Below, one piece after another: positions 32,801-43,906 of a stretch of 63,836 bases of DNA. Below the pieces are notes generated by a model that saw only the letters and a list, made by a program, of their open reading frames with translations, did no database searches and was not told the origin of the DNA. The position numbers and the translations under genes are program-made. Source of the stretch: Chara braunii (taxonomy: Eukaryota; Streptophyta; Charophyceae; Charales; Characeae). Numbering within the stretch: position 1 is the first letter of the stretch; each line of letters opens with the position of its first letter. Location: positions 908,881 to 972,716 of the forward strand of contig BFEA01000374.1 of the NCBI GenBank assembly GCA_003427395.1, read 5' to 3'.

Positions 32801-34019
32801 GTCAGTCAGTAGATTGACTCAGATTTCCCCGCACAACTGTGTGAACCCGCACTTTGCTTGACCGTGTTCATTGAATGTTCGTTGAAAAGGTAGAGGAAAG
32901 TTATGCGAGTCATGCATGTGAATGAAAAAGTCTGAGTTTGATTCATACTTATGTGGAAAAAATGGAAAAAAAAAGTCTTTTTTCTACCTTTCAGGTGTCT
33001 TCTTGTCGAAGTGAACTTGTTGTTTTGAAAAAGATTATTCAGTGAGTGTCATAAAATGAATTCGATTTAATTAGGGCAGATAAGGTCAAACAGACTTAGT
33101 CTTTTCCCAAGGAATAACCCTTTATATCCCGAATGACCTTATTTTTACACATGCGTCCAAATGAATCTTATTCTCTATCTCCTTCGATTTCTTTTCGTCT
33201 AAGTTACCCTGAACTTAGGAGAAATGAGAATAACTAAAACCTATTTGCGGTGGACACATTCTTCAGGAAGCATCTGGAGCGGGGGTTCGTTGCTTTAGGA
33301 GCCGACCCTGTTATCGACTCGGAGTGGACCGTTCTACAGGAGGTACTTTGCCGATTCGGTGGAGACGGTCCGACTTATGAGATCTGAGCTTTGTGCTCGG
33401 GTGAGGAGGAGGAGTACCCCATACCACTTCCTTGTGGGAGAGACATGCAACACTTCAAGCAATACACATGATCAAGAATCATTCGCAAAACAGTCTGTCA
33501 CCCAAGAAGATTGGGAACATATGAAGATGAATCTGTGCGTGTCTAATCTTAAGTCGGTGGTAGGTGGAATGAGTAACTTTGACGACGCTTCTCATCAAGT
33601 CAAAATTAAGGCAGACCAATTACCTTGTCGGCTGCATCAATATTATTATCAGTAGCCAACTCCTTGTTGGCGGCTGTATAATTTTTGTGAAATTCGATCC
33701 GGGAGGTCGGATTTAATTTTGAATTTATGTTATTGGATGTATTAAATGATGATTTGTATTCTTTTAGTTATTATTTCAGATTGGATATATATTCTTGTTG
33801 ACTATGGTCGACTTTTTTTGATCTAACTATGTGTGGGTGTTATAACTTTCTTTTGACCGTGTGTCTAAGAGACTACGATCAAATTGAGGGTTTCATGCTT
33901 GGTTGAGACCGTCCCGGTCGACCAATATACGCTCCGTACTTAAAAGATCAGCGCCCTAAGGAACAGACAACGGTCAGGTCAACTTGGCATTAACCAGACG
34001 TATCTATACTACAGCGAAC
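32801..34019. other. One unrecognised frame, otherwise empty
   Basis: ATG at 33359 opens 98 codons (METVRLMRSELCARVRRR...) ending at 33655. The region just upstream also reads as protein-like sequence. No family is recognised and no splice sites are obvious; it could be a retroelement remnant. Confidence 0.3.
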
Positions 34020-34190
34020 GAGCAAACGTCCTCGGTTGACCTACCTCTGCGATTGCATTTAAAAACTTTCGCATGTGGATCAGTAGCTCGGTAGGGATAC
34101 ACCCCTAAGGGTGGTGACAACCCCTTGGGGAAGGAAAACTTATGCCTCGCAGGAACCTATTCTGTCGTAGGGGAACGCGGGATGTATAGT
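34020..34190 (+). repeat. SINE-like repeat with A box, copy 2
   Basis: Partner of 23030-23290. The A-box-like TAGCTCGGTAG is at 34084-34094, followed by the small hairpin CACCC(CTAA)GGGTG region. Confidence 0.55.
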
Positions 34191-34680
34191 TGGCGCACTC
34201 GGCTAGAGCGACGAAGGGACGACACGACCACGGTCGTCTCAGTGGCTCACGGGATATTTTGCGTCGTCCCCAAGTTATCTCTTGATTTTGTTTTGTTTTA
34301 CTCATGCGTGACATGGCCGGGCGGGATTCCGCACCTTACAAAAAAGCGGGAGTCGATGCGCTCGACAGCGCAACTTTTGGGAATGCCCCTACCGAACCGC
34401 CGGTCCCGTTTCTCGTCGTGGCGGTTCGATTTGCCCTTTCGCAACGGATGCATCTTCCTGGGATGCCCTCCAACGGGGAGGCCCTAAGAATTCAAATTCA
34501 AACTCCTTGCTTTCCAGGCCGCCGCGCAAAAAAACAGCACTCCATTCTACGTTTTGTCCACTGCCGCAATCCACCGTGGAGTTCATTCTTTTGCTACAAC
34601 GACCTACTGCCGATCTGTTGCCGCCTTGGACGTCCTTGGAGTACGTTGTCGAAGGTGAGTGTTCCTTCCCTTCTTCCACG

Positions 34681-34682
<2 letters not shown>
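34191..34682. other. No recognisable gene
   Basis: Overlapping plus frames (34125-34487, 34304 onward) run into the CT repeat; nothing is recognised. Confidence 0.4.

Positions 34683-34745
<63 letters not shown>
34682..34745. repeat. CT microsatellite
   Basis: CT run followed by a short GC and TG run. Confidence 0.95.
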
Positions 34746-34756
<11 letters not shown>

Positions 34757-34882
34757 TCGTGCGCTCGGTCTGTGTGTGTGTGTGTGTGGCACGATTGTCA
34801 CTATCACAACCCCGTTCAGCACGGTCATGGGGAGATAAAAATCGCCCTTCTCTGTTGCTCTTGCCTTGCCGCACTGCTCAGT

Positions 34883-35030
34883 GCTCACCTCTGTCACTCT
34901 CGGCACTTGTACACGTGTACACTTGTGTATGCATGCACAAATTTGTGTCATCGGTTGCTCACCTCTGTCGCTCTCGGCACGTGTACACGTGTACACTTGT
35001 GCATGCATGCACAAATTTGTGTCATCGGTT
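34883..35030. repeat. 74-bp tandem duplication with palindrome
   Basis: Units at 34883 and 34957, nearly identical. The second holds the exact palindrome GTGTACACGTGTACAC (34980 region); the first has one change in a shorter version. Both have TGCATGCA. Confidence 0.85.
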
Positions 35031-35161
35031 GCTTGCCCCATTAACGCCCCGCCACGACCAACGAACCACATCCTCGAAACTGTCGCAGTTACCGCCACCG
35101 CCACCTTATCTACTTCCACCACCCTCTCCTCTTCCCCTTTCAACTCCTTTGTACTGCTGTC

Positions 35162-35164
<3 letters not shown>

Positions 35165-35244
<80 letters not shown>
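35165..35244. repeat. CT microsatellite
   Basis: Uninterrupted CT run; explains all Leu/Ser and Arg/Glu frames here. Confidence 0.95.
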
Positions 35245-35248
<4 letters not shown>

Positions 35249-35689
35249 AGAAAGTTGTGGAGCTAAAAGGGTAATGTACAGCCAAGAACATACCATTAGA
35301 GATGGCGGTACCCAACGGCTTTCCAGTAGGGGTATACTGGAAATTTGGCACCGGTACCGGTGGGGGCATATTGAACATATTTCAGGCCCAAACGACGCCA
35401 GGTTTTTTTTGGAAACTTGAATCGTTGTCAGAGGGGCAAATCAGGGTACGCTGACCATCGGAGGGGCAAAACACAAATAAACGCAAACTTCATGGGCATT
35501 TCAAAAAATCTGCCTTTATTTTTTCGCATTATCTTCGAGGATTGGTGAAAATTTGTTCATGAATGTTCTTGCACAATGACCAACGAAGTACCAAATCGCC
35601 ATTGCTCCCGACGGCCAGGACCTTGTCCCATCTGAAAAGGTACAACAATGGGACTGGAACCATGCCCAAAACCTCAAATCGGCCCTTCC

Positions 35690-35770
35690 CAAATCTTGCG
35701 GATTTTGGGTCGCAGTGTGAGGGCAGTGTGAGGGCATACTCACACGGCGACCCCAAATCCGCAAAAGGTA
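35690..35770. repeat. Long imperfect hairpin
   Basis: Left arm GCGGATTTTGGGTCGCAG then TGTGAG; right arm CTCACACGGCGACC then CCAAATCCGC, with a loop of about 17 nt containing GGCAGTGTGAGGGCATA. A related piece, CCGTGTGAGTATGCCCT, sits at the 5' truncation of the LINE at 42390-42416. Confidence 0.7.
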
Positions 35771-36330
35771 CAGCAATGCGACCCAAACTCTTGCCAATAT
35801 TTGAAGAAAATGCAAAAACCCAAGAGCCTAGCTTAGTGGGTACACCCATTAACTGTTGAAAATACAGACCCGTGTTCCAATCCAAATGATGGAACTTCAT
35901 GAGTGAAGTTGTAAAACCAACTATTTCTGGATACTCCTAATCGGTATTAGTGGAATCTACGACCAACGTGGGTGTGAGTGCGAGCGCGAGTGGGTTGTGT
36001 GTGGTGTGTGGCAGAGTGTTGGCCATAGCCATTGCTGCTACTGGATGAGGGGTAGGGGACGATGAGTGTTAGCCAGATCCCCACTGGTGGCCCCAACCCT
36101 ATACCCAAAACATTAGGGGCAAGGGGCAACATGAAATCTCCCCTTCACAGTGAGAGGAAACTATGTTTGCAAGGGTCCCCTCTAAATAGCCTTAGCAGTA
36201 GGTAGTGAAAGGCAAAAAAAAATAAAAAATAAAAATAAAAATGAATTGTCTGGGGCAGTCCAGGGAGACCGGAGGAGAAACGAGTATGGGTGGGGCAAGT
36301 CCCACTAAGAAAGCTCTGCATTGATCCATT
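35771..36330. other. No recognisable gene
   Basis: Short frames without homology. An A-rich stretch at 36213-36241 precedes the LINE fragment. Confidence 0.4.
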
Positions 36331-36339
36331 GGCGTGGAA

Positions 36340-37024
36340 TTGGTCAACAGGTGAAGCTAGGAAGCCGCAGTTGGATCTATCGGAACTGTCAGTGGCAAAA
36401 ATCTACAACCTGAGGCTGGCTAAAGATAGGAAAAGGTCTCCTACGGAGGTAGCAATCAGCAGATGGTAGACTGTCTACCCTGAAGACTTGTCAAATGCAA
36501 AGCCTCTGTTTCACAAGCTCTGGGACTCGCTGGCATCCCTCCCGAACGGCAAAAAGGTGTCAATTTTGTGGCAAATTTCTCTGATGGTGACGCCTTCTGC
36601 AGTCTGGCTCGCTAGCAGAGGGATGCAGGTTGAGCTCAAATGCTCTCGTTGTAGCTAGCCCTTTGAATCGACAAGGCACCTTTGGTGAGAATGCCCGGCC
36701 TCACGGAGACTGTGGAAATGGTGGCTAAGTCATTGGCAACATTTTGCGGATGCCGTGGTTGATTGGGATGAAAGATGGGTGCTATTTGGCTTCCTTCCGG
36801 AAGATTTAAATAGACACTGGGGGTGGGCGTACATTGCACAAGTGGTGAAAGGCCTGTTGTGCGAGATTGTGTGGAAAGATAAAAATAAGGCTCGTTTCGA
36901 AAATAGACCCTTCTCAGACGTGGAACTCAAGAAGGAGGTTAGACAGGGTCTGAGGATAGCGATCAAAGTAGATTGGAGGAAGAAAGCGAAGGCAGGGAAA
37001 GGGAGCAGAAGGCAACTGCAATGA
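36340..37024 (+). pseudogene. LINE 3' fragment, zinc-binding RT domain
   Basis: C-terminal end of a non-LTR retrotransposon polyprotein on the plus strand. SLMVTPSAVWLASRGMQVE, then LKCSRC and H-containing STRHLW, ECPASRRLWKWW form the cysteine/histidine zinc-binding block found after LINE reverse transcriptases. The intact frame from 36755 continues HWGWAYIAQVVKGLLCEIVW. The same phrases occur in the minus-strand LINE at 38653-39048 (GWGYIAQVARAILL), so the two belong to one family in opposite orientation. Upstream parts have in-frame stops; no reverse transcriptase domain is attached. Confidence 0.75.
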
Positions 37025-37904
37025 TTTTTCAACACATGGGCAAATGGTCATCAACTCGCGGAGTACACACGACAAAAGGTCTGGTTTTCTCTCCATGGCT
37101 AAGGGAACCTGAAGAAAGAGGGGCGAGACACCGTACTGTAGCATAGGAGACTAACATGCGAACCAAGGCATTCGGCGACCACAGGAGGTCGCAAAAGGCA
37201 GGGTAGGGAAGAGAGTGTCCAGGTAGTAGAAGGAACCTTGGTTCCTCTCGATCGATGAAGGCCGGGGTCAGACCGTGAGGTATAGGTCTGTGTATTAGAA
37301 CTGGGAAAGATAGGCAGAGTGGTGTGTTAGGCTGAGTTAGGCTAAGTAGGATAGAGTAAGATAGACGCTGGCCCAATGAGGCTGTTCAGCGGTAGCTAAG
37401 AGGTGGGGTAGTAGAAATACTCCGATATAGAATGGACCTGGTATGTTTTGATAATGACTCTTTGGAAGTATGAGATCTTGTGGTCTCAGGTGGTTGACTA
37501 TAAGCTAAACTGAATAATGCTGTCAGGATAACTCCAGGTTGAATTGTGAGGTCCCCGGCCTCGATTGATATTGTTGGAATATATGTAGAAATTGAGTTTA
37601 AAAAAAAAAGGGCATTTGCCGTCACCTCCAGGGGCATTTGCAGTCACCTCCAGGGGCATGGCCCCTCTAGCAAAGAGGTACGGATCCAAATGCTTGAATC
37701 TGGACCAGGTTATGGAGATGTGCAGGAAATCGAGATTGAACTGCTTTTCTGCATCTCTGCATAAAACACATCCAGATTCAGGAGTTCGATCTTATCCTTC
37801 TTGCTAGGGGGACCTCGTCCCAGAGGCCCCGCGGCTTCCCAGGCTATTGACAAATGGGTACTGGAATTGTACATTTGCGAATTTGGTCGATCTGTGTGAC
37901 CGAC
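37025..37904. other. No gene; short repeat
   Basis: GGCATTTGC(C/A)GTCACCTCCAG is present twice at 37611-37652. No other structure was noted. Confidence 0.4.
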
Positions 37905-37908
37905 CTTT

Positions 37909-37967
37909 GTTTTTTTTTTTGTTTTTTTTTTTGTTTTTTGTTTTTTTTTTTGTTTTTTTTTTTTTTG
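37909..37967 (-). other. Poly(A) tail of the minus-strand LINE
   Basis: T runs broken by single G's on the plus strand, right at the downstream end of the minus-strand LINE. Confidence 0.65.
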
Positions 37968-38652
37968 AGAAGAAAACCACTTGACTGCTCATGAATAAAG
38001 TTGGGGCCGGGTCCCCACAATTTCCCGGAAGAAAAGCCCCTTCCTGTCCAGGAATAGTCCAGCCTATTCTCTTCAGCCAGAATCTATTCTGTTACAGAAA
38101 ACCCCAAAACAAACAAAACGACCATCCTTGAAACCTCCAAACAAGAACCTATCAAACTAACAACAAAACTACAGCAAAACCCCAGCTCACACCAAGACCT
38201 CCTATCCTCAACAAATGCCAAAAAGGACTAAAGTACCCCCACTATCCTCAAATTAGGTTCAACACACTCCTCTTATGCCCCACTCTCCTTCTCCCCAATA
38301 ACCTTGAAACGTTTGCTAAAGCGCCATTCTCTCGCCCTGGAGCGACCCGAAACTTCACCTGTTTCAGAAGACTCCCTTTCCTAAGACGCTCCCTCCACCA
38401 TCCTGCTTCCACCATACTGCCGTCCTACTGCGGACACAAGAAGCAACCAAGTGTTCAGGTTGTGCGAGTATGCAGGAGCCATGGGCCCAAAGTCAATTGT
38501 CCCTGCATTTTGATAGCTGCCAACTGATTCCTCTGACCCCAGGTTCTTAGAAACCACTAATACTTACTTTTTCCTGGTTTCTTGTTTTTTACTCTTCGAG
38601 CCCAATCCACCAACACTGCCAATCTAAACTGAAAACGCACTTCCATTTGCAT

Positions 38653-39910
38653 CTAAACTGAAGACTTCTCTCCTTTGAAGACACTTACATTCCTACCCAC
38701 CCATAGCACTCTGAGCAAAATAGCCCTTGCTACCTGAGCAATGTAGCCCCATCCCTTTCGGGTTTCCAGCTTTGTTGGCATACGGCCCGTCATAATCCAG
38801 TCGTCATCCCAATGCTGCCTCCACCATGACCGCAATTTATGTGCTACTGGGCATTCCAAAAGGAGGTGGCGGAGCATTTCCTCCGCCCCTCGACACTTAC
38901 AGAGGACGTCCACCTTCATTTTCCTCTTCGACAGCCAGGTAGCAGTAGGGACAACCCCACGGGATATCATCCATAAAAGCCCTGCATGTTTCCTTGATGG
39001 TAACAGTTGAATTTGTTCCCACAGGGTCTGCAGATGAGCTTTCCCCATATTTGTTCTTCCGAGTCGACCAAACTTTTGAGGAAGGAGGAACCTATACTTG
39101 GTGTATAGGACTCTAATGACAGGGATTCCTGCCTAGGGCCCACGTTCCTCCATTGCCGGTCTAGCGGGTCTATACGTAATTCTTTCAGTGGTTGTTCTCC
39201 ACAAAGTACCTTCGCCGGCCTACCTGCACGCCATCTAGGCAGAATTTGGACTCTAACTGATGCTCTAAAGTCTTGTGGTGGTTTCAGAGTAGTTCCTTCG
39301 TAACAGATGTACCCCTGGCCTCCCACCTGTTTCTTCTATTCCTCCACTATCACCATATCTCCTTCATCTGACACCACCCGTCCATATTTTGATTCATTCT
39401 CCTCCCTTTTTCCCAATTGGTACCACATGTGGTGCTCTAAGCCTTCCTGGACTAGGAGGTCTTTCCATTCTTCTGGGAGTGCTTATATCAGGTCCATCGC
39501 CCTTGGTCCTACCTGAGACAACCTTCCCAGTTTTCCTTTTAGCTCATCCTTTGTGATCCATCTTCCTTCCTGCTCTTCCCATAAGTCGCCCACTATCACA
39601 ACTCCCCGCTCAATCCACCTTCTTCCAAAACTTTCCTTCCTTGCCGTAGTCTGGAAAGGATCCCCTGCCAGATTTAAGATCTTAGTGTTATCAAACAGGT
39701 TCTGTCTGAGGACCGCAACTTTAGACTCCACCTTGACCTCTGGTGGTCGGAGCTTTCTCCAGGCTTTAAGAATGTCGGACTAGGCTTGTGACGATGAGCC
39801 TGTACGCAAATATGAGTCCATCTGTGCACAGACCCAGACATCCTCCTTCCGCAGAAGATCCCAATCATACTGCAGGATATTTTCTGCCAGCTGTACCCAT
39901 GCTCTTTCAT
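38653..39910 (-). pseudogene. LINE RT C-terminal and zinc-binding region
   Basis: The zinc-binding part 38653-39048 carries LLWMISRGVVPTATWL, CKCRG, LRHLLLECPVAHKLRSWW and GWGYIAQVARAI. Upstream pieces (39483-39910 and 38967-39326) read KVAVLRQNLFDNTKIL, RWIERGVVIVGDLW, GRWITKDELKGK, the usual thumb/connection text of plant LINEs. Stops near 39480 and a frameshift near 38990 break it. Confidence 0.75.
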
Positions 39911-39935
39911 CGGCTTAAATGACGATTTTCACCAT

Positions 39936-41131
39936 TCATTTGACCAGCAGTGCCTGATTCTGTGTAACCGGATCTGTTATGTTTAGGCCCCCTTGTGAGA
40001 AGGGTGTAGTGACCTTCTTCCATGTCAACTTTGACAGACATCTACCTTTTTTTTTACCTGGATTCCACAACAGTCTGGCCCCCGCTTCCAAAATTTTTGA
40101 CAAGGTTGGCTTTGTGGATTGTCTTATTGTGAAAACAAACCAGAGGAGAGGGAAGACCGATGTGTTCATAACCATTGCTCTGCCAAATAACGAGAGGCTG
40201 CCTGACGCACGACACCGTTCGATCCTTGCCTGGACTTTACCCAACAAAATGGCATCTTGGGTGTGTTGACAGTTAGAGAAGGACACTTGGATACCCAAGT
40301 ACCGATCCGCATTACTACCCTGAACCCTTTTCATACCGTAGTCAGCCTGTAATTCGTAAGATTCTGGTACTAGTAGAAAGTAAATCGATTTATCCCAATT
40401 AACCCTGACTTCTGACAGTAAACAATATTGATCCAGAACTTCCTTTAGAGCAGTCAGGGACTCACTCGTGTTCTGACAGAATGTTAGTAGATCATCCGCA
40501 ATCGCACCCACTATTATCTGAACATGGGGGCGAATGGAAAGCCCAATAATCTGCGGGTGCTTCCTTACAACATTGAGGAGAACCTCCATCCGGACTACAA
40601 AGAGCAAAGGGGCCAAGGGACAGCATTGTCGAAGAGAGCGAGTCAAACTGAACTCGTCGGACAAAACGTCATTTACGAGAACTGTTGCCGAGGACAGTGA
40701 ATACATCATTGTTACCCAACGCGAAAAGTTCGGCCCAAAATTCATCAGTTCCAATGTCGGTTGCACAAATGTCCAATTTACCCTATCGTAGGCCTTTTCA
40801 AGATCCAACATCATGATGGCAACCACCCTGTCTTCCTTTCCTACAATTTTTAGTGCCTCGATTGCCATCATGATGCTGTCCATAATCGACCGACCCTTAA
40901 CGAAGGCGCCCTGGTCCGTTGCCACCAAATATGGAAGATACGGTGCTAGGCGGATAGCCAAGGCCTTGACCAGGATTTTATAGCTCACGTTCAAGAGGGA
41001 TGTTGGGTGGTAATTCCTTATGTTCTTAATATCTCCTTTCTTGTACAGTAAGGAAATAATACCTCTAGACATGTCGGTGGTGAGACGACCTCCTGTTAAA
41101 ACTTTGTTGTATATTTGGAGGAGTAGCGGTG
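39936..41131 (-). pseudogene. LINE reverse transcriptase domain
   Basis: Catalyses reverse transcription of the element RNA at the target nick. A 378-codon frame from 41072 is open throughout. Motif A is MLDLEKAYDRV, the conserved B block is RSLRQCCPLAPLLF (the family usually has RQGCPLSP, so Gly is Cys), and the catalytic motif C is AIADDLL (usually F/YADD, so the aromatic residue is Ile). ISLLYKKGD and NYHPTSLLNVSYKI open the domain. Upstream text joins the linker frame through a shift near 41135. Two altered motif positions suggest reduced or no activity. Confidence 0.85.
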
Positions 41132-41974
41132 CTACCTGCTGCCAATTACCTCAAAGTATTCAACGGGGAGCCCGTCGTCTCCCGGACATTTTCCTTTAGC
41201 CAATATTCTCCTTGCTTCTGTTATTTCCTCCAGGGACAGGGGCCTATCCAGTAACAATATGTCCGACTGTGATAGGGCTACCGTAGTAGCCTTCCAGATC
41301 TCCCTAACTTCTCTAAGGTCTGTCGGGGATTCCCCAACTGGCCTACGAGAGGTTAGGATGTCACTGAAATATGTCTGTGCATAGCGGCAAATAGTGTCTG
41401 TTTCCTTAGCGACGTCTGCCTGTGCGAGAAAGTGATGTTCCAACTCCCTAAATGTGGTGTGGTACCTTGGCGGAAGGAGACGACGAAAGGTCTCTTTCGT
41501 TATCCTGTCCGCTTGCAACATCCCTTTCTCTCTTGCTCTTTGGGCCCAAATTTCCTGCTTGTGTACTTCTATCTCCTCCCACCTTTCCATCCATCTGTCC
41601 CGCTCGTGTTCCCAGTAAGTGTCTGAAATTGGGTGTCCCCCAAAATGACCCTCCGCCTCCTGAATCTTGAACCTGCATTCATCTTCATCCTTATGCCTTC
41701 CATAGGCCAGAATCCTAGAGAAGGCGTCCATAGCCCTAGCATCAAACCATTCATTTTCGGAGGAGAAAAGGCCCCCGGCGTTATCCCAATCTTTCCAGTG
41801 TTGTATACACCAGGTCTTGACAGACGGAATCTGCAGATTATCTGTATTCAAACGAAAGATACCTCGGCCCCTCTGGATTTCCCCGGACATCTGGAACTGA
41901 GCCACTACCGGTTTATGATCAGACAAGATCTGCGGATGCAGATCCGCAGATCTATATCTGTTAGGGTCTCCCAC
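41132..41974 (-). pseudogene. LINE endonuclease end and linker
   Basis: Starts with the endonuclease tail LSDHKPVVAQFQ, the SDH catalytic block of APE-type endonucleases, then about 230 residues of charged linker, and ends LAKGKCPGDDGLPVEYFEVI, the text that precedes the LINE RT domain. The frame ends four codons later and resumes in another frame. Confidence 0.8.
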
Positions 41975-42365
41975 GCCTCAGCCGTGACTAAAAAGTAGTC
42001 AAGGCGTCTGCGAGGGGAAAGCCTGTCCGGAAACTGCTGGCTGGAGAGCCGGGTATAATCAGGCTCTAGGGGATTGAGCACTCGGTAGGGGTCTACGAAT
42101 TCCTGTTGTTCAATGATTGAGAGTAGTTCTATAGTATCAGCCCGGGTATTCTTGGGTTCTGGTGACTCCAGCCCTGGGTTCAACAGGGTGTTCCAATCTC
42201 CCCCTACAATCAGGTTTTCTACCTCCGGAAACACGTGCGGCAGTGCAGAGAAAAAGGAGAGACGGTCACCATATATGGCGGGGGCATACACTGACATTAC
42301 TGCCCATGTCCTGTCCTCGTATCTAAATGAAACCCAGGCCCATCTTCCCCATTTCCTCTTTTTCT
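41905..42365 (-). pseudogene. LINE APE-like endonuclease, N-terminally truncated
   Basis: Reads VMSVYAPAIYGDR, NLIVGGDWNTLLN (metal-binding D and N), then RRRLDYFLV and a frameshift at 41930-41960, where a local duplication GATCTGCGGATGCAGATC shifts it away from SDHKPV. The frame can be followed back to about 42365 (GRWAWVSFRYEDRTWA), where similarity ends abruptly. Confidence 0.8.
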
Positions 42366-42503
42366 TGGGATTTTGGGATTATAGGTCCCCGTGTGAGTAT
42401 GCCCTGAGTATGCCCTGAGGCGTAGCGGCGGCCACTCGTTCTAGCCGCCGAATAGCTGGGCCGTCATATAGCTGGCAGCCGTTTCATATTGCCCGGCCTT
42501 CAA

Positions 42504-42708
42504 GCTCTGTGGGGAAATTGCCTGTGATTGACTCTGGACTCCAAATCATCAGAGGCTCTGTAGGGAAATTGCCTGTGATTGACTGTGGACTCCAAATCAT
42601 CAGAGGCTCTGTAGGGAAATTGCCTGTGATTGACTCTGGACTCCAAATCATCAGAGGCTCTGTAGGGAAATTGCCTGTGATTGACTCTGGACTTCAAATC
42701 ATCAGAGT
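42504..42708. repeat. 51-bp minisatellite, four copies
   Basis: Starts at 42504, 42555, 42606 and 42657. Length is a multiple of three, so frames stay open on both strands (GKLPVIDSGLQIIRGSV). Immediately past the LINE truncation point. Confidence 0.9.
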
Positions 42709-43700
42709 CTCGAAGGGCACACAGCTGCAATGATCGCCATCGGCGATGTGACTCTTGCCGTGTGAACCGGGCGAGCGCGTCTCGGCCGATCGACGTGTTT
42801 TAGCGTTTGGCATGCCGCTTCGTCAGGACGCTCTCTCTCTGTCTTGCATGTGTGTGTGTTCGCTATACACAACTCCAGAAAAAAACCATGACTGTGCCAG
42901 ACTGTTTCGTCGACTCATCAGGAGGTTGAACGTGTGCGTGTGGTATGTGTGGGTGTGTCTCTCTCTCTCCTTCCCTTGTCTCTTCGCACTTTCCGTCGTG
43001 TTACTCTCGTACGGTGATTTAATGGTAGATGCTTTCTGGTATCCGATTCCTGGCCTTGTGTGCTAGATCGCATTGCCGCTGAACCTGTGTCTAGTTAGAG
43101 GACTGCCGCTGAACCTGTGTCTCGTTAGAGGACGGCAGGTTGTACAACAACTGAGAGGTGTGGTTAATTCCGTCACATTGCGTCACATCCCGTATCGCCG
43201 GTTTGGGCGGTTGAAGCGACCTTCTGTTCCCAATCATACGGTGGAGAGTGAAACTCTGGCCTGAGAAGGAGTGCTGCCTGACGGGCTAAGCACTGCTGTC
43301 GGCTTGTGCCGGTGATTTGCGTTTCCAACTGCGCAAAGAAACGAAGTGGTATTGTCTTGGGGACACCCCCGACACGTGGGCAATGGGGGCTTGGGAATGG
43401 CCACATGTTCGGTATTCTGGGGACCCCTGACCTGCGAGGGAAGTCTGCTCTAACTGATTGGCAACTGACAAGGATTGACAGGCTGGTCTGGGGAGGAGAG
43501 ATAGACGTCGTCGACGACATGTTGACAGTGCGCCACGTGTAATGGTCGGTAAGTGAACCTGATCAGACGTCCGAGAAGTAAACGCCTTTTGCGCGTCGCA
43601 TACGCAGTCCACGGTCGATGGGGACGCCGATCCGACGTCGATTGTGGAAGGTACACGGGATGATCGTCGGGTTGACCATTCCAACGTAATCGTCATAGCG
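42709..43700. other. No recognisable gene
   Basis: Holds a 30-bp direct duplication at 43074-43133 (TGCCGCTGAACCTGTGTCT). If the carrier gene at 43907 is active, its promoter would be here, but no clear TATA box was seen. Confidence 0.4.
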
Positions 43701-43704
43701 AGCG

Positions 43705-43707
<3 letters not shown>

Positions 43708-43776
<69 letters not shown>

Positions 43777-43777
43777 N

Positions 43778-43870
<93 letters not shown>
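43708..43870. repeat. GA microsatellite with one N
   Basis: About 160 bp of GA, with an N at 43777. It lies 37 bp upstream of the carrier start codon, so it would form part of the 5' untranslated leader. Confidence 0.95.
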
Positions 43871-43873
<3 letters not shown>

Positions 43874-43906
43874 GAATGAAGTGAGAAAACGTGATTGACG
43901 AGCTTG

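Larger units (their letters stand above)
37905..42370 (-). mobile_element. 5'-truncated LINE (non-LTR retrotransposon)
   Basis: On the minus strand the order is endonuclease (to 41905), linker, reverse transcriptase (41131-39936), RT C-terminal region, zinc-binding domain (to 38653), a 3' untranslated stretch and an A-rich tail seen as T runs at 37909-37967. The 5' end stops inside the endonuclease near 42370, so about the first half of the endonuclease and any ORF1 are missing, as usual after incomplete target-primed reverse transcription. Frameshifts separate the pieces. The family is plant-type L1-like by domain order. Confidence 0.85.

Noticed and set aside
34507-35274. Long Leu/Ser frames and antisense Arg/Glu frames
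   Set aside because: They are translations of the CT microsatellites and carry no other homology.
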